A DNA stretch of 64,000 nt, taken from the NCBI GenBank assembly GCA_018668595.1, contig JABJCP010000001.1:1-64000 (forward strand), in the 5' to 3' direction. The notes under the pieces were generated by a model, which ran no database searches, was not told where the DNA came from, and worked only from the letters and a program-made list of their open reading frames with translations. A program made the position numbers and the translations under genes. This stretch comes from Candidatus Woesearchaeota archaeon (GTDB lineage: Archaea > Nanobdellota > Nanobdellia > Woesearchaeales > UBA11576). This document shows positions 9,623-18,342 of the stretch, piece after piece. How positions within the stretch are numbered: the stretch's first letter is position 1; the number at the start of each line of letters is the position of its first letter.

Positions 9623-10590
9623 TAATTTCCACCACTCCTTAATTTTTTTTCAATATTAAAACATCCTGCAATTCTATATGTTTCAAGCATCTTACCAGCG
9701 TATTTTGCAGGTTCAAAAAACGGATCCCATTTTTGTATTAATTCTAATGATTCGATTAATTCAGGAGGTATTGCTTCAGATACTTTCTGAGAAATTCTTT
9801 GAAATTTTGTAAGTCCATTTCTTGTTTCTAATTTTTGCAATACTTCAACTCTTTGTTCATCAGAAGTATTAACCTGATAACCAAACGAAACAGGAAGTTT
9901 AAGAACTTTATAAAAATAATATCTTTTAAAATCACACTTAACTCCCCTCAGTTCATCCGCAGTTATGAACGGAACATTTTCGCCGTTCAATGTTCTTAAT
10001 TCAGAATAATACTTTTGTTTAATACTCTCTTCGTATTCCATAGACCTTGGCTTTGGTAAACCAAATTTTTTAAGATCGTAAGTATCAACTACTGTTTTTA
10101 TTGCTTCATCTGCGTCACGAGCAAATTGGAATGCTTCTTCAAAACTTTTTTTAATTTTATCGCGACTCTTTTTATGTAATTCTCCATATTGCTTTTTTTG
10201 CGCAATTTCATTTTCTACAAGTTCAAATAATTTAAGATCTGAATTTTGTTTGACTCTTTTAACAACTTCAAACATAAGTTTGCGCGTTTGCTCATGCGAT
10301 CTATCTTCACCCATTCCCATTACCGTATAATCACCTCCAACATACCATTTTGTAGCATTGAAAAGACAAGAAAACTCTTCAGCAGTATACTTACTTAGTA
10401 CATTTGTATCTACTCCCGAAAAAGATTTTAAGTCTTCTAAAAATCTTAACTTCCATCTAAATCTTTCTAAACTAAGGTAGCCTTCATCAGAATAATGTTG
10501 AGGTTCAAATTTACATAAAGTATCAATTATAAACTCTAATTCACTTTTTTGTTTTTGTTCTTCTAATTCTGATTTTATTTGATCATTCAT
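9622..10590 (-). CDS. Tandem paralog family member P11, divergent core
   Basis: 322 aa. Family membership is clear from FRWKLRFLEDL, the LFELVENEIAQKKQY helix, PFITADELRGV and the tail CFNIEKKLRSGGN. The core is diverged: SFGYQVNTSDEQR lacks DP, NGR has become NGL, and the DKxxKKID element is replaced by SQKVSEAIPPEL. If the core binds a ligand or nucleic acid, this copy may bind differently or not at all (inference). Function unknown. Confidence 0.87.
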   Translation of the reverse strand: MNDQIKSELEEQKQKSELEFIIDTLCKFEPQHYSDEGYLSLERFRWKLRFLEDLKSFSGVDTNVLSKYTAEEFSCLFNATKWYVGGDYTVMGMGEDRSHEQTRKLMFEVVKRVKQNSDLKLFELVENEIAQKKQYGELHKKSRDKIKKSFEEAFQFARDADEAIKTVVDTYDLKKFGLPKPRSMEYEESIKQKYYSELRTLNGENVPFITADELRGVKCDFKRYYFYKVLKLPVSFGYQVNTSDEQRVEVLQKLETRNGLTKFQRISQKVSEAIPPELIESLELIQKWDPFFEPAKYAGKMLETYRIAGCFNIEKKLRSGGN

Positions 10591-10592
10591 TT

Positions 10593-11540
10593 TTATCTCG
10601 CGCTTCTAACTAACTTTTTCCTAATATCGAATGTATCTGCAAGTTCATAATTACGCATCATTCTATTTGCAATTTTTACTATATTCTCATAAGGATCATA
10701 TTGTGCAATTGATCTAAGAGTATCAATTACATTTCCATCTACTTTTTTTGTTGTTTTATCCAATAATCTTTGTTTTACAGTTCTGCCATTATTTTGTTCA
10801 AATTCTTTTAATGATTCACACCTATATGCCATGTGCTGTTTTGGATTATAACCAATATTTGCAGTAATAGCTACATTCTCCTCTAAAAAATATTCTTTTA
10901 ATCCTATCTCTGCTTGAATTAATCCACCAAAAAAAAATAAAGGTATTGTTGAATATACTAAATCTACGATTGCAACATCATATTTAATTGATATATCATT
11001 TCTTAACTTTGTTAAATCTAAACCTAAATCTCTGGCTTCTTTATCAAAATCAGCATATCTTTTAGTTATAGCTTTTTTTTGTTTTTTATAATTTTCGCGA
11101 TATGGCTTTTCTTGATTTACTTCTTCAAAAACAATTTGTGCAAGTGTTGGATTTTCTAGACTTATAATTCTTGAAATATTTTCTGCTAAAACATTCATTG
11201 AAACATGAGAATCATACTTATCTTCACAACTACATTTATTTGCATTAACACAAACTTTCATATTAAAAAAATCATATCCTGCAAATGAATCACTAACACC
11301 CAAAGAGTGAGTTATTAAATTATTAATAGGTAACTCTATTTTAATATTAGTTTTTATTATCTTAATTTGCTTCATAACATCTTTTAAATAATTCAATTTA
11401 TTTACAAAGCGCATTAAAGGTTTGTAAATCTTAAATTTATCTTTATCTACTTTATCAAGTTTAGATAAATCAAATTTCAAACAATCATCTACTAAATTTG
11501 TAATATTAAAGTTATGTCCTATAATTAGTGGTTCTGTCAT
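10593..11540 (-). CDS. Tandem paralog family member P12, with Cys cluster
   Basis: 315 aa. It has a less typical N-terminus, then FVNKLNYLKDVMKQIK, and near residues 105-115 a short Cys-rich insert (CVNANKCSCEDKYDSH) that could hold a metal. P17 has a comparable cluster at about the same position. The core is standard: TANIGYNPKQHMAYR, NNGRTVKQ, DKTTKKVDGNVI and LRSIAQYDP, ending in TFDIRKKLVRS. Function unknown. Confidence 0.87.
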   Translation of the reverse strand: MTEPLIIGHNFNITNLVDDCLKFDLSKLDKVDKDKFKIYKPLMRFVNKLNYLKDVMKQIKIIKTNIKIELPINNLITHSLGVSDSFAGYDFFNMKVCVNANKCSCEDKYDSHVSMNVLAENISRIISLENPTLAQIVFEEVNQEKPYRENYKKQKKAITKRYADFDKEARDLGLDLTKLRNDISIKYDVAIVDLVYSTIPLFFFGGLIQAEIGLKEYFLEENVAITANIGYNPKQHMAYRCESLKEFEQNNGRTVKQRLLDKTTKKVDGNVIDTLRSIAQYDPYENIVKIANRMMRNYELADTFDIRKKLVRSAR

Positions 11541-11541
11541 T

Positions 11542-12420
11542 TTAGTAATTCCTTTTCATTAATGCTTTTCCTAAATCAAATGATCCACTTGCAGTGTAAT
11601 TACTTACCATCTCAGCTGCTAGTTTTTTTATCGATTCAACTCGCTCTTCTTGTGCTATTGATTCTAGTGTTTCAATTACAGCAGGGTCAACTTTTTTTCT
11701 GGTTTTATCTTTCATTCTTTGTCTAACATTCCTTCCTTCTTTTTTGTAAAATAATCTTAATGCTTTTTCTCTTTCTTCGGGTTTTTTAGTTGGATCATAC
11801 CCGATACTTGCGTTAAGTTTAACTCTCTGCAATAAACCATAATCAGGAATTTCTTGTACAACTAAAATAAGTTCTTCTGCAGTATACAATGGACGATGAT
11901 CTTTTTTGTATCGTTCTAAAGATGCGTCAACTAATACCTCTGTTTGATTTTTACGTTCTCCATTCCAAGTAAGAATTTGATTCAAGTCATCTAACTCATT
12001 TTCTTTATCATAATACATTTTATTAAATTCTGTTTCATAAGCAAGTTCTAATCTTACAACTTCTTCAAATTTTATACATTCTAATAAAGAAATTCTTTTT
12101 TGTAAATTTTCAAGTCCTTTTTCAGAAAACAAAAACTGTTGAAAGTCTTCAAAACCTTTTTTACCTGTTAGCTCTTTATCAAATAAATCCAATAATGCTT
12201 GATTAAATGGCGAACCTTCTTTTGTTATTAACTTTGAATATTTTTTTCGTTCTTCAAGTTCAAATACATTAAGAAGAGCAAACATAAATTTTGTTGAAAA
12301 TAATGAACCTAAAGTTTTACCCATCATCTCTTCAGTTAAATAATTCCTAGAAGATCTACAAAGTTCGGATATATCTATCTCTTCTACACTTTTTGGATTA
12401 TCATAATTATGTGTAACCAT
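11542..12420 (-). CDS. Tandem paralog family member P13
   Basis: About 292 aa, starting at the ATG at 12420 one base after the TAG of P14. The first 13 residues (MVTHNYDNPKSVE) are almost identical to those of P14, and the DNA identity runs across the gene junction on both sides. The core has NASIGYDPTKKPEER, KEGRNVRQRMKDKTRKKVD and LESIAQEERVES. The gap motif YTAEELILVVQEIPDYGL precedes the core. Function unknown. Confidence 0.87.
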   Translation of the reverse strand: MVTHNYDNPKSVEEIDISELCRSSRNYLTEEMMGKTLGSLFSTKFMFALLNVFELEERKKYSKLITKEGSPFNQALLDLFDKELTGKKGFEDFQQFLFSEKGLENLQKRISLLECIKFEEVVRLELAYETEFNKMYYDKENELDDLNQILTWNGERKNQTEVLVDASLERYKKDHRPLYTAEELILVVQEIPDYGLLQRVKLNASIGYDPTKKPEEREKALRLFYKKEGRNVRQRMKDKTRKKVDPAVIETLESIAQEERVESIKKLAAEMVSNYTASGSFDLGKALMKRNY

Positions 12421-12421
12421 T

Positions 12422-13402
12422 TTAATATTTCCCACTCTCTAATTTTTTTCCAGGATTTAATTCCTCAGTTAATCTGTACATCTCGACTAATTCATTTGCT
12501 TTACCTGCAACTTTTTGGTCAATGTCATACTTTGCTATCAAATTTAGTCCATTGATTAATTTTTTTGATATGGGTTGTGTTGTCAGGTTAGCTAAACACT
12601 GCACAACAGTTAGCCCATTATTTTTTTCTAAATTGCAAAGAGATTGATATCTAATTTGAGAATTTTGAGAAGCGACATACCCAAATTTTATATCTACTTT
12701 TATTTTTGTTTCAAAGTGTAAGTTTTTTAATTCTTGTTGTACTTTTTCAAGTTCTTCAACAACTAAAAATGGACTGTATCTAAGTTTAGCTCTTTGTTTT
12801 TCAAAACCAACTACTCTTTTTGCTCTGCATTTTGATGCACATACTATTTCTTCAGTAAGAGTGTAGTCAGAATTATTTACTAGGTGATTTTCTTTAATTG
12901 CTTTTACAGATTTGTCAAGATTATCAATTAGTTTTTCTGCTTCTTTTAGTTCTATATCTAATTTCAAACATTCATCTTCATATCTTTTTTGATATTCTTC
13001 TCTTTGATCAAATTCATTTTGTACTAATTCAGAAATATTTAAATTGCTATTCTCCCAAACTCTATTAATTACTTCATGCAATATTGCTCGGGTTTCTTCT
13101 TCTGTTCTTTCCTGACCACATAATTCTGTACAATATTTTGTTTTAAAAAATAATTTTGAAATAAATGAATTTGAAAAATCACTCAATTTAGGTTTTCTAT
13201 TTTCAGAAGACATATAATAACGACGAGCAAAGGTTCTTATTTGATCCATAAAGTTTAATTTAACTTTAAATCTATGCAAACTTGATTTATTAAATAACTT
13301 AGTATTATCTAAAGAAATATAGCTAATATCCCTAACTAACGTTTCTAAATTAATATTTAGTTCTTCTACCGTTTTTGGATTATCATAATTATGTGTAACC
13401 AT
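12422..13402 (-). CDS. Tandem paralog family member P14, divergent core
   Basis: About 326 aa. It shares its start peptide with P13 and its tail (MYRLTEELNPGKKLESGKY) with P15, so each end matches a different neighbour. The core is the most degraded of the set: DIKFGYVASQNSQIR, NGL instead of NGR, and no DKxxKKID element (ANLTTQPISKKL). The N-terminal part keeps FKVKLNFMDQIR and a helix ending LVQNEFDQREEY. The reading frame is intact, so it is not a pseudogene. Function unknown. Confidence 0.87.
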   Translation of the reverse strand: MVTHNYDNPKTVEELNINLETLVRDISYISLDNTKLFNKSSLHRFKVKLNFMDQIRTFARRYYMSSENRKPKLSDFSNSFISKLFFKTKYCTELCGQERTEEETRAILHEVINRVWENSNLNISELVQNEFDQREEYQKRYEDECLKLDIELKEAEKLIDNLDKSVKAIKENHLVNNSDYTLTEEIVCASKCRAKRVVGFEKQRAKLRYSPFLVVEELEKVQQELKNLHFETKIKVDIKFGYVASQNSQIRYQSLCNLEKNNGLTVVQCLANLTTQPISKKLINGLNLIAKYDIDQKVAGKANELVEMYRLTEELNPGKKLESGKY

Positions 13403-13403
13403 T

Positions 13404-14408
13404 TTAATATTTCCCACTCTTTAATTTCTTTCCAGGATTTAATTCTTCAGTCAATCTATACATCTCGACTAATTTGCGAGCATAAGAAGCAACGTTTTTA
13501 TCAAGTTCATATTTTGCAATACTTTCTAGTGTATCAATCACAGTTTGATCTATTGCTTTTATAGTCATATCTGATACTTTTTGAGATAAGCTTCTTCCAT
13601 TTCGTGCTTTTAATTTTTTTAATGCTTGCAAGTTATCTTTAGAACTATTAATTTTTACATATCCTATATTTGCATTAATTTTTAGTTTTGTTTCAAATAA
13701 ATAAATTTTAAGTTCTTTTGCTGCTTTTTTTATTTCTTGTTTTGTAAAAAACGAGGTATATCTGAGTTTTCTCTCTCTTTTTTTACCAAAAATATCTGAT
13801 GATATCTCATCGCTAATATTCTGAATGCCTTTACTAACGTAACTTGAAAAATGTTTTGCTATAAGTTCATTTTTTTTAGCTGTTTCTAAAGATTTTTCAA
13901 TCATTTGTATTTCTTTTACTGCAACATTTTGTTCTTCATCAAGTTGATCACATTGCTTAGTAAATAATAAATCATAATTTTCTTTTTGGTTTAATTCATT
14001 TAAGAATAATTCATAAACTGATAAATCAGAATTTTGAACAGTGCGATTCATCACATCTTGCATTAGTTGGTTTGCAGCAATATTAGATCTGTAAATAACA
14101 AAACCTTTATCTACAATAACACGAGACGTTGCAGAAATAATTTTATTCAAATCACTAGAATCTTTTAAACTAAATTTTGTTTTTCCAACCATTGCTTGTT
14201 TTTTTGATTCTAATAAATAATATAATTTCCATCTAAAATTTATCAAATGTTGTTTACGACTAAGATTAAAAATAACTGCATAATTATTACATTTAAAACG
14301 AGATATTTCAATAGATTCGGATACTAATTCTTCTAAACTAATACCCATATCCTCCATCCAAACACCTAAATTTTCTAGTTTTGTTTTATCTTGTTTTTCT
14401 AAATTCAT
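13404..14408 (-). CDS. Tandem paralog family member P15
   Basis: 334 aa. The N-terminus carries ISLEELVSESIEIS and FRWKLYYLLESK, followed by the helix LSVYELFLNELNQKENYD, a Lys/Glu-rich stretch and RYTSFFTKQEIKKAAKEL. The core is NANIGYVKINSSKDN, RNGRSLSQKVSDMTIKAIDQTVI and LESIAKYELDKNV, with the GYDP motif changed to GYVK. The tail nearly equals that of P14. Function unknown. Confidence 0.87.
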   Translation of the reverse strand: MNLEKQDKTKLENLGVWMEDMGISLEELVSESIEISRFKCNNYAVIFNLSRKQHLINFRWKLYYLLESKKQAMVGKTKFSLKDSSDLNKIISATSRVIVDKGFVIYRSNIAANQLMQDVMNRTVQNSDLSVYELFLNELNQKENYDLLFTKQCDQLDEEQNVAVKEIQMIEKSLETAKKNELIAKHFSSYVSKGIQNISDEISSDIFGKKRERKLRYTSFFTKQEIKKAAKELKIYLFETKLKINANIGYVKINSSKDNLQALKKLKARNGRSLSQKVSDMTIKAIDQTVIDTLESIAKYELDKNVASYARKLVEMYRLTEELNPGKKLKSGKY

Positions 14409-14419
14409 TTTTCTAAAAC

Positions 14420-15289
14420 CTATACTTTAAAACTCCCATTAATTTCATACAATTTAACTAATTTATTTGCAAATTCAACTACCTCGTCACAAGGATCATG
14501 CTCCACTATTGACCTAAGAGAATCTATTACATCAGAATCAATTGCTTGTTTTACACCATCTGCTTTTCTTTGTTGTTTTGTTCTTCCATTGTTTTCTTTA
14601 AGAACTACTAAACATTTTAATCTAGACTGTTCACCATATCCATAATCATAACCTATTGTTGCAGTTATGTGTACACTTTTTTGAAATACAAATTGTTCTA
14701 AGCATTGTGCAGCATTTTCAATATGATTTTCTGTAATAAATCGTACATGCTTTTGATTAAGATCTAATTTAACATATTGTTTTAATTTATCAAAATAATC
14801 CATTATGCTAATTTTTATTTTTGAGCTATATCTACGCGGATAGTGTCGAACCTGAAAATCAAGATCAAATTGTTTATATTGATCTCCAATCGCACTCATC
14901 ATTCCAAAATCTCGTTCAACTTTTTCAAATGCGTCTGCTTTTTTTCGATCGTAAAATGGTTGTTGAGTTAATTCATCTTCAATTACAGATTCTACTGTGG
15001 GATTTTCCATTTGTGATATTCTGTCTACGAGACAAACTACTAATTCATCAGAATAACGCGCAGAGACACTTTTAAACCAAATAAATTCATTTAATCTTTC
15101 AAGTGTGATTTTACCTGGTTTAGTAGCAACATAGTCTATAGCATTACTAATTATGTAAATCTTATTTTTTAATATAGTTAAACCTTGCAAATAACCAAGA
15201 GGATTAATTTTAAACTCAGGATCTGATAAAGTACTAACTAATTCACTCAACATATATTTTCCATATTTCTTTTCAGGTTCAAATATCAT
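14420..15289 (-). CDS. Tandem paralog family member P16
   Basis: 289 aa. The N-terminal YMLSELVSTLSDP corresponds to the LxELV start motif, and LNEFIWFKSV to the WW motif. ENPTVESVIEDELTQQPFYD is the conserved helix before the charged middle. The core is TATIGYDYGYGEQSR, NNGRTKQQRKADGVKQAIDSDVI and LRSIVEHDP, ending in NGSFKV. Function unknown. Confidence 0.87.
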   Translation of the reverse strand: MIFEPEKKYGKYMLSELVSTLSDPEFKINPLGYLQGLTILKNKIYIISNAIDYVATKPGKITLERLNEFIWFKSVSARYSDELVVCLVDRISQMENPTVESVIEDELTQQPFYDRKKADAFEKVERDFGMMSAIGDQYKQFDLDFQVRHYPRRYSSKIKISIMDYFDKLKQYVKLDLNQKHVRFITENHIENAAQCLEQFVFQKSVHITATIGYDYGYGEQSRLKCLVVLKENNGRTKQQRKADGVKQAIDSDVIDSLRSIVEHDPCDEVVEFANKLVKLYEINGSFKV

Positions 15290-15298
15290 GTTAGTTGT

Positions 15299-16264
15299 TT
15301 ACTTTCCTCCTCTCATCAATCTTTTTGTGGGATTGAATTCATCCATTAATTTGTAAGAAGAAATTAGATTACTCGCATACTCTGATGCTGCTTTAAATGG
15401 ATCATGTTCTGCAATTGAACTAAGTGTTTCAATAACTGAATCATCAATTTTCTTAAAAGCCATATCTCTTAACATTTGTTTTTTTGTTCGACCATTAGTT
15501 TCATAAAGTTCTTGCAATGATGCTAATCTTTTTTCAGAATTTTCACGAGGATCATATCCTATAGAAGCCTTTAATTCAACTTTAGAAAATAAATGCCATT
15601 CAGAAAGTTCGTAATCTAGTTTTTGTAATTCTTCTGACGTAATAAACCCTTTATATCTATTCATAGCAATTCCAATTTGATCTCTACACTTATCAGAATA
15701 AGAAGCATACAATTTACTTGATTCTACCAACAATACAAAGCGAGGATTATCAAAAGTTGTCCCCATTTCTTTTTCTAGCTTTGATTGTTTATCTGCATAT
15801 TTTTGTCTTATTTTCTCACATTCTTCTTCAAACTTTAGAGCATATTTTTCTTCCTGCGCTAACTCCATTTTAACAAATTCAAAAATTGACGGACATTCTG
15901 GATCTGAACATCCATCATCTTTAACACAATCAGAAACTCTTTGAACAACATCTTTTAATAAATCAACAGGCAAATCTAAATTAACTGCAAAATAATAAGC
16001 AAAGTCAATCCAACTAGGATCTGAAGGTAGTTTTCCCTTAGCAATTTGCTGATTGGTAAATGAAGAAGAATCTAAATGTAGTTTTTTTTCTTTTGCTCCA
16101 GGTATTTTTTTATATTTTCTTATACCTTCAATAAACCCCAATTTCAACTGAAACAATTTTAAACTTTCATACCTGCCAGTCTTCAAATCTTTTTCAGAAA
16201 GGGGTGTTGCTTGCGCTAAACTAACTATATCTACTAAATTTAATTTCCGGGCTTTTTCTGACAT
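15299..16264 (-). CDS. Tandem paralog family member P17, promoter-proximal
   Basis: 321 aa, the first gene of the array in the direction of transcription. The N-terminus has LNLVDIVSLAQ and FQLKLGFIEGIRKYK. Near residues 113-125 a Cys cluster (DCVKDDGCSDPECPS) resembles the one in P12. The core is complete: KASIGYDPRENSEKR, TNGRTKKQ, DMAFKKIDDSVI and LSSIAEHDP, ending in NPTKRLMRGGK. About 230 bp of promoter-like DNA separates it from the divergent gene at 16496. Function unknown. Confidence 0.88.
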   Translation of the reverse strand: MSEKARKLNLVDIVSLAQATPLSEKDLKTGRYESLKLFQLKLGFIEGIRKYKKIPGAKEKKLHLDSSSFTNQQIAKGKLPSDPSWIDFAYYFAVNLDLPVDLLKDVVQRVSDCVKDDGCSDPECPSIFEFVKMELAQEEKYALKFEEECEKIRQKYADKQSKLEKEMGTTFDNPRFVLLVESSKLYASYSDKCRDQIGIAMNRYKGFITSEELQKLDYELSEWHLFSKVELKASIGYDPRENSEKRLASLQELYETNGRTKKQMLRDMAFKKIDDSVIETLSSIAEHDPFKAASEYASNLISSYKLMDEFNPTKRLMRGGK

Positions 16265-16495
16265 AATCTCAACACATTAAAACATAGTCAAATGACCTTA
16301 TTTTGCTATCTCAGCCCTCTTTTTTTAATATAATAAAATACATTTAATTTCATTATATATTATATAAAGAATGCATATCCCATTTATAAAACTTCCGGTT
16401 TTTTGACTACTAAAGGGTGATGAAAAATAAAACTACTAAAAAAATAGTAATAAAATAACGTAACATTTATATAATATTACAATATAACCATACTA
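16265..16495. promoter_or_regulatory. Divergent promoter region of the paralog operon and the wHTH gene
   Basis: On the plus side TTTATATAATAT at about 16466-16477 lies 26 bp before the ATG at 16496, as in a leaderless archaeal transcript. On the minus side CTTTATATAA (complement of about 16361-16370) and TTATATTAA (about 16327-16337) are TATA candidates for the 17-gene array. No other strong promoter was noticed inside the array, which suggests one long transcript (inference). Confidence 0.55.
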
Positions 16496-17269
16496 ATGAA
16501 CAAAACAACAGTAAAAATACTGCAAGAAATCATAAGAGACCCCCTATTTTCAATAGCAAATGCTTCAACAAAATTCAAAAAAGCCCCGACAACAATATAT
16601 GACTGCACTACAAAACTAAGAAAACTAAAAATATTATCAAACAAAAATAAACTACTAAATAATGAACTAACAACAGCATATAAAAAATTGTTTATTACAC
16701 ACCCCTACGATTTTTCTTTTCTAACAAAAAATAATATACAAATTTTAAAACATATGCTAAAAGAAATCACATTCCAAGAATTAATAATTAAATCAAAAAA
16801 AAGCAGATTCACAGTTAACCAATTAATAAAAAATCTAAAGCAAAGAGGATTTGCAAACAAGCAAAACAAAATAATAGAACCTAAAGAATTAATAAAAACA
16901 ATAAAAACAATTATCAAATATGAACAAAACAACATAATAGATCTCCCCCCTAGTGCAATAACAATATACCACTGTAAAGATAGAAACATAATTCAAACAA
17001 CTAAAGAAACAAAACTAAACTTAAACAAAACATCATTCTCTGCATTCAATTTTAAAATTATAACTCCAAGAAATTATTATACAACTCTAAAAAAAATATC
17101 AATTCGAAAAATTTTCAATGATGCTGAAAAAACCTCCAAAAATAAACGGGAACATTTATTAACTGCAATGTATTATTACAAAAATAGAAAAAAATTAAGA
17201 AAAAATAAATTTTACGACGAGTTAATAAAAACAGAAGAATTTCAAGAATTAAAAAAAGAATATGCCTAA
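16496..17269 (+). CDS. Winged-helix DNA-binding-like protein, partner of the nucleotidyltransferase
   Basis: 257 aa, very Lys/Ile/Asn-rich. An N-terminal winged helix-turn-helix is suggested by residues 1-60 (LQEIIRDPLFSIANASTKF, then a recognition-like helix around TTIYDCTTKLRKLKIL). A second similar unit lies near residues 75-125 (LKEITFQELIIKSK, FTVNQLIKNLKQRGF). The C-terminal half is basic with no known motif. The stop overlaps the start of the next gene by 8 bp, so the two are co-translated. The layout resembles antitoxin-first two-gene toxin-antitoxin systems with a nucleotidyltransferase. That role is inferred from context, not from a recognised family. Confidence 0.75.
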   Translation: MNKTTVKILQEIIRDPLFSIANASTKFKKAPTTIYDCTTKLRKLKILSNKNKLLNNELTTAYKKLFITHPYDFSFLTKNNIQILKHMLKEITFQELIIKSKKSRFTVNQLIKNLKQRGFANKQNKIIEPKELIKTIKTIIKYEQNNIIDLPPSAITIYHCKDRNIIQTTKETKLNLNKTSFSAFNFKIITPRNYYTTLKKISIRKIFNDAEKTSKNKREHLLTAMYYYKNRKKLRKNKFYDELIKTEEFQELKKEYA

Positions 17270-18041
17270 AGAATTTGAAAAAGAGGAACTTGAAGAATTG
17301 TTAAAAACAATCAGCGAAAAACTTTCTAAAAATATTTCAATCTATCTTTTTGGCGGAGCAGTAATGGTTTTCAATAACCTTAAAATTTCTACAAAAGATA
17401 TAGATATTCTTTTCAAAAGCAAAGAAGACTATCTTTTATTTGTAAATGCTGCAAAAAAATCAGGGTTTATCACAAAACATATACCTTCAGAATATTCTCA
17501 ATTCAATATGTCTTTAATGTTAGAAAACTTAAAAACAGGATGGAGATTAGATTTATTCTTAAACAAAGTATGTGAAAAATTCAAATTTAACAAAGATGTT
17601 CAAAAAAGATCTAAACAAATTATAAAACAAAACAAACTAAATACGTTTTTCATATCATTAGAAGACATATTCATAATGAAAGCATTAACTCAAAGAGATA
17701 GAGATTTAGAAGATATGAATCTAATATTAGGATACGGACTTAAATTTAATGAAATATTAACAGAAATCGAAAATCAAAAAAAGCACAAATTTGACATATT
17801 AGAAAGATTATTTGATTTTGAAGAAAAGCATAATTTGAACCTAGGGTTGCCATCAAAACTCAAGAAAGAATTGATTGAACACAACAACCAACTAATAAAC
17901 AAATTGTTAGAAAAACAAGTAAAAGAGATGATAGATGAAAACAAAAAAAAAGTAGAAATAATGCAAGAATTTGAATTAACTGAAGAAGAATGGTTAAACA
18001 TGACAAGCAAGATTTTTCCAAAAAAAATGAGAAAGATATAA
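17262..18041 (+). CDS. Nucleotidyltransferase-fold protein (AbiEii/DUF6036-like)
   Basis: 259 aa. The N-terminal IYLFGGAVMVFNN followed by STKDIDILF matches the G-G...DxD pattern of minimal nucleotidyltransferases in the AbiEii/DUF6036 group. The later segment FISLEDIFIMKALTQRDRDLEDM is the second conserved helix of that group. The C-terminal 80 residues are charged and probably helical. Related proteins act as toxins that modify RNA or proteins. Paired with the wHTH gene it could form a type II or IV-like toxin-antitoxin unit, but this is inference. Confidence 0.78.
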   Translation: MPKEFEKEELEELLKTISEKLSKNISIYLFGGAVMVFNNLKISTKDIDILFKSKEDYLLFVNAAKKSGFITKHIPSEYSQFNMSLMLENLKTGWRLDLFLNKVCEKFKFNKDVQKRSKQIIKQNKLNTFFISLEDIFIMKALTQRDRDLEDMNLILGYGLKFNEILTEIENQKKHKFDILERLFDFEEKHNLNLGLPSKLKKELIEHNNQLINKLLEKQVKEMIDENKKKVEIMQEFELTEEEWLNMTSKIFPKKMRKI

Positions 18042-18100
18042 TCTATAATGACCCTATAGCAAAAAACCCTAATTCTACCAAAATACCACTTCAACCTATA

Positions 18101-18149
18101 ATTCATAACCGCAAAATATAAATAAGAGTTATGAATATATATTCATAAC
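18101..18149 (+). promoter_or_regulatory. Promoter with 22-bp palindromic operator upstream of the DUF5320-DUF134 genes
   Basis: A perfect 22-bp palindrome (GTTATGAATAT/ATATTCATAAC) occupies 18128-18149. The TATA-like AAAATATAAATAA lies just before it at about 18113-18122, and a matching half-site ATTCATAAC sits at 18101-18109. A bound dimer would cover the expected transcription start. The HTH protein encoded downstream (DUF134) is the natural candidate binder (inference). Confidence 0.7.
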
Positions 18150-18172
18150 AAAACATTAGGAGGTAAATTAAA

Positions 18173-18316
18173 ATGCCACAAAAAGATAAAACAGGACCAA
18201 ATGGAGAAGGTCCAGGAACTGGAAGAGGACTTGGAGGTTGCGAAGGAGTAACTCCGAAAAATAATCTTGGAAAAGGACTTGGCCAAGGAAGAAGAGGAAG
18301 ATGTAGAAGATCCTGA
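18173..18316 (+). CDS. Small Gly/Arg-rich DUF5320-like protein (47 aa)
   Basis: A 47-residue ORF with a very strong ribosome site (AGGAGGT, 6-8 bases before the ATG). The sequence MPQKDKTGPNGEGPGTGRG followed by a Gly/Lys/Arg-rich tail with two cysteines fits the DUF5320 small-protein pattern (MPxxDxTGPxGxGPxTGRG). DUF5320 genes commonly sit beside DUF134 and dinitrogenase-cofactor-like genes in anaerobes. Here DUF134 follows after 26 bp. Biochemical role unknown. Confidence 0.82.
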   Translation: MPQKDKTGPNGEGPGTGRGLGGCEGVTPKNNLGKGLGQGRRGRCRRS

Positions 18317-18342
18317 ACATTCGGATTTCTAAACTACCAAAA

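Noticed and set aside
4-16264. Periodic similarity considered as CRISPR or a simple satellite
   Set aside because: The period is 0.85-1.7 kb and the repeated parts are open reading frames with conserved protein motifs.
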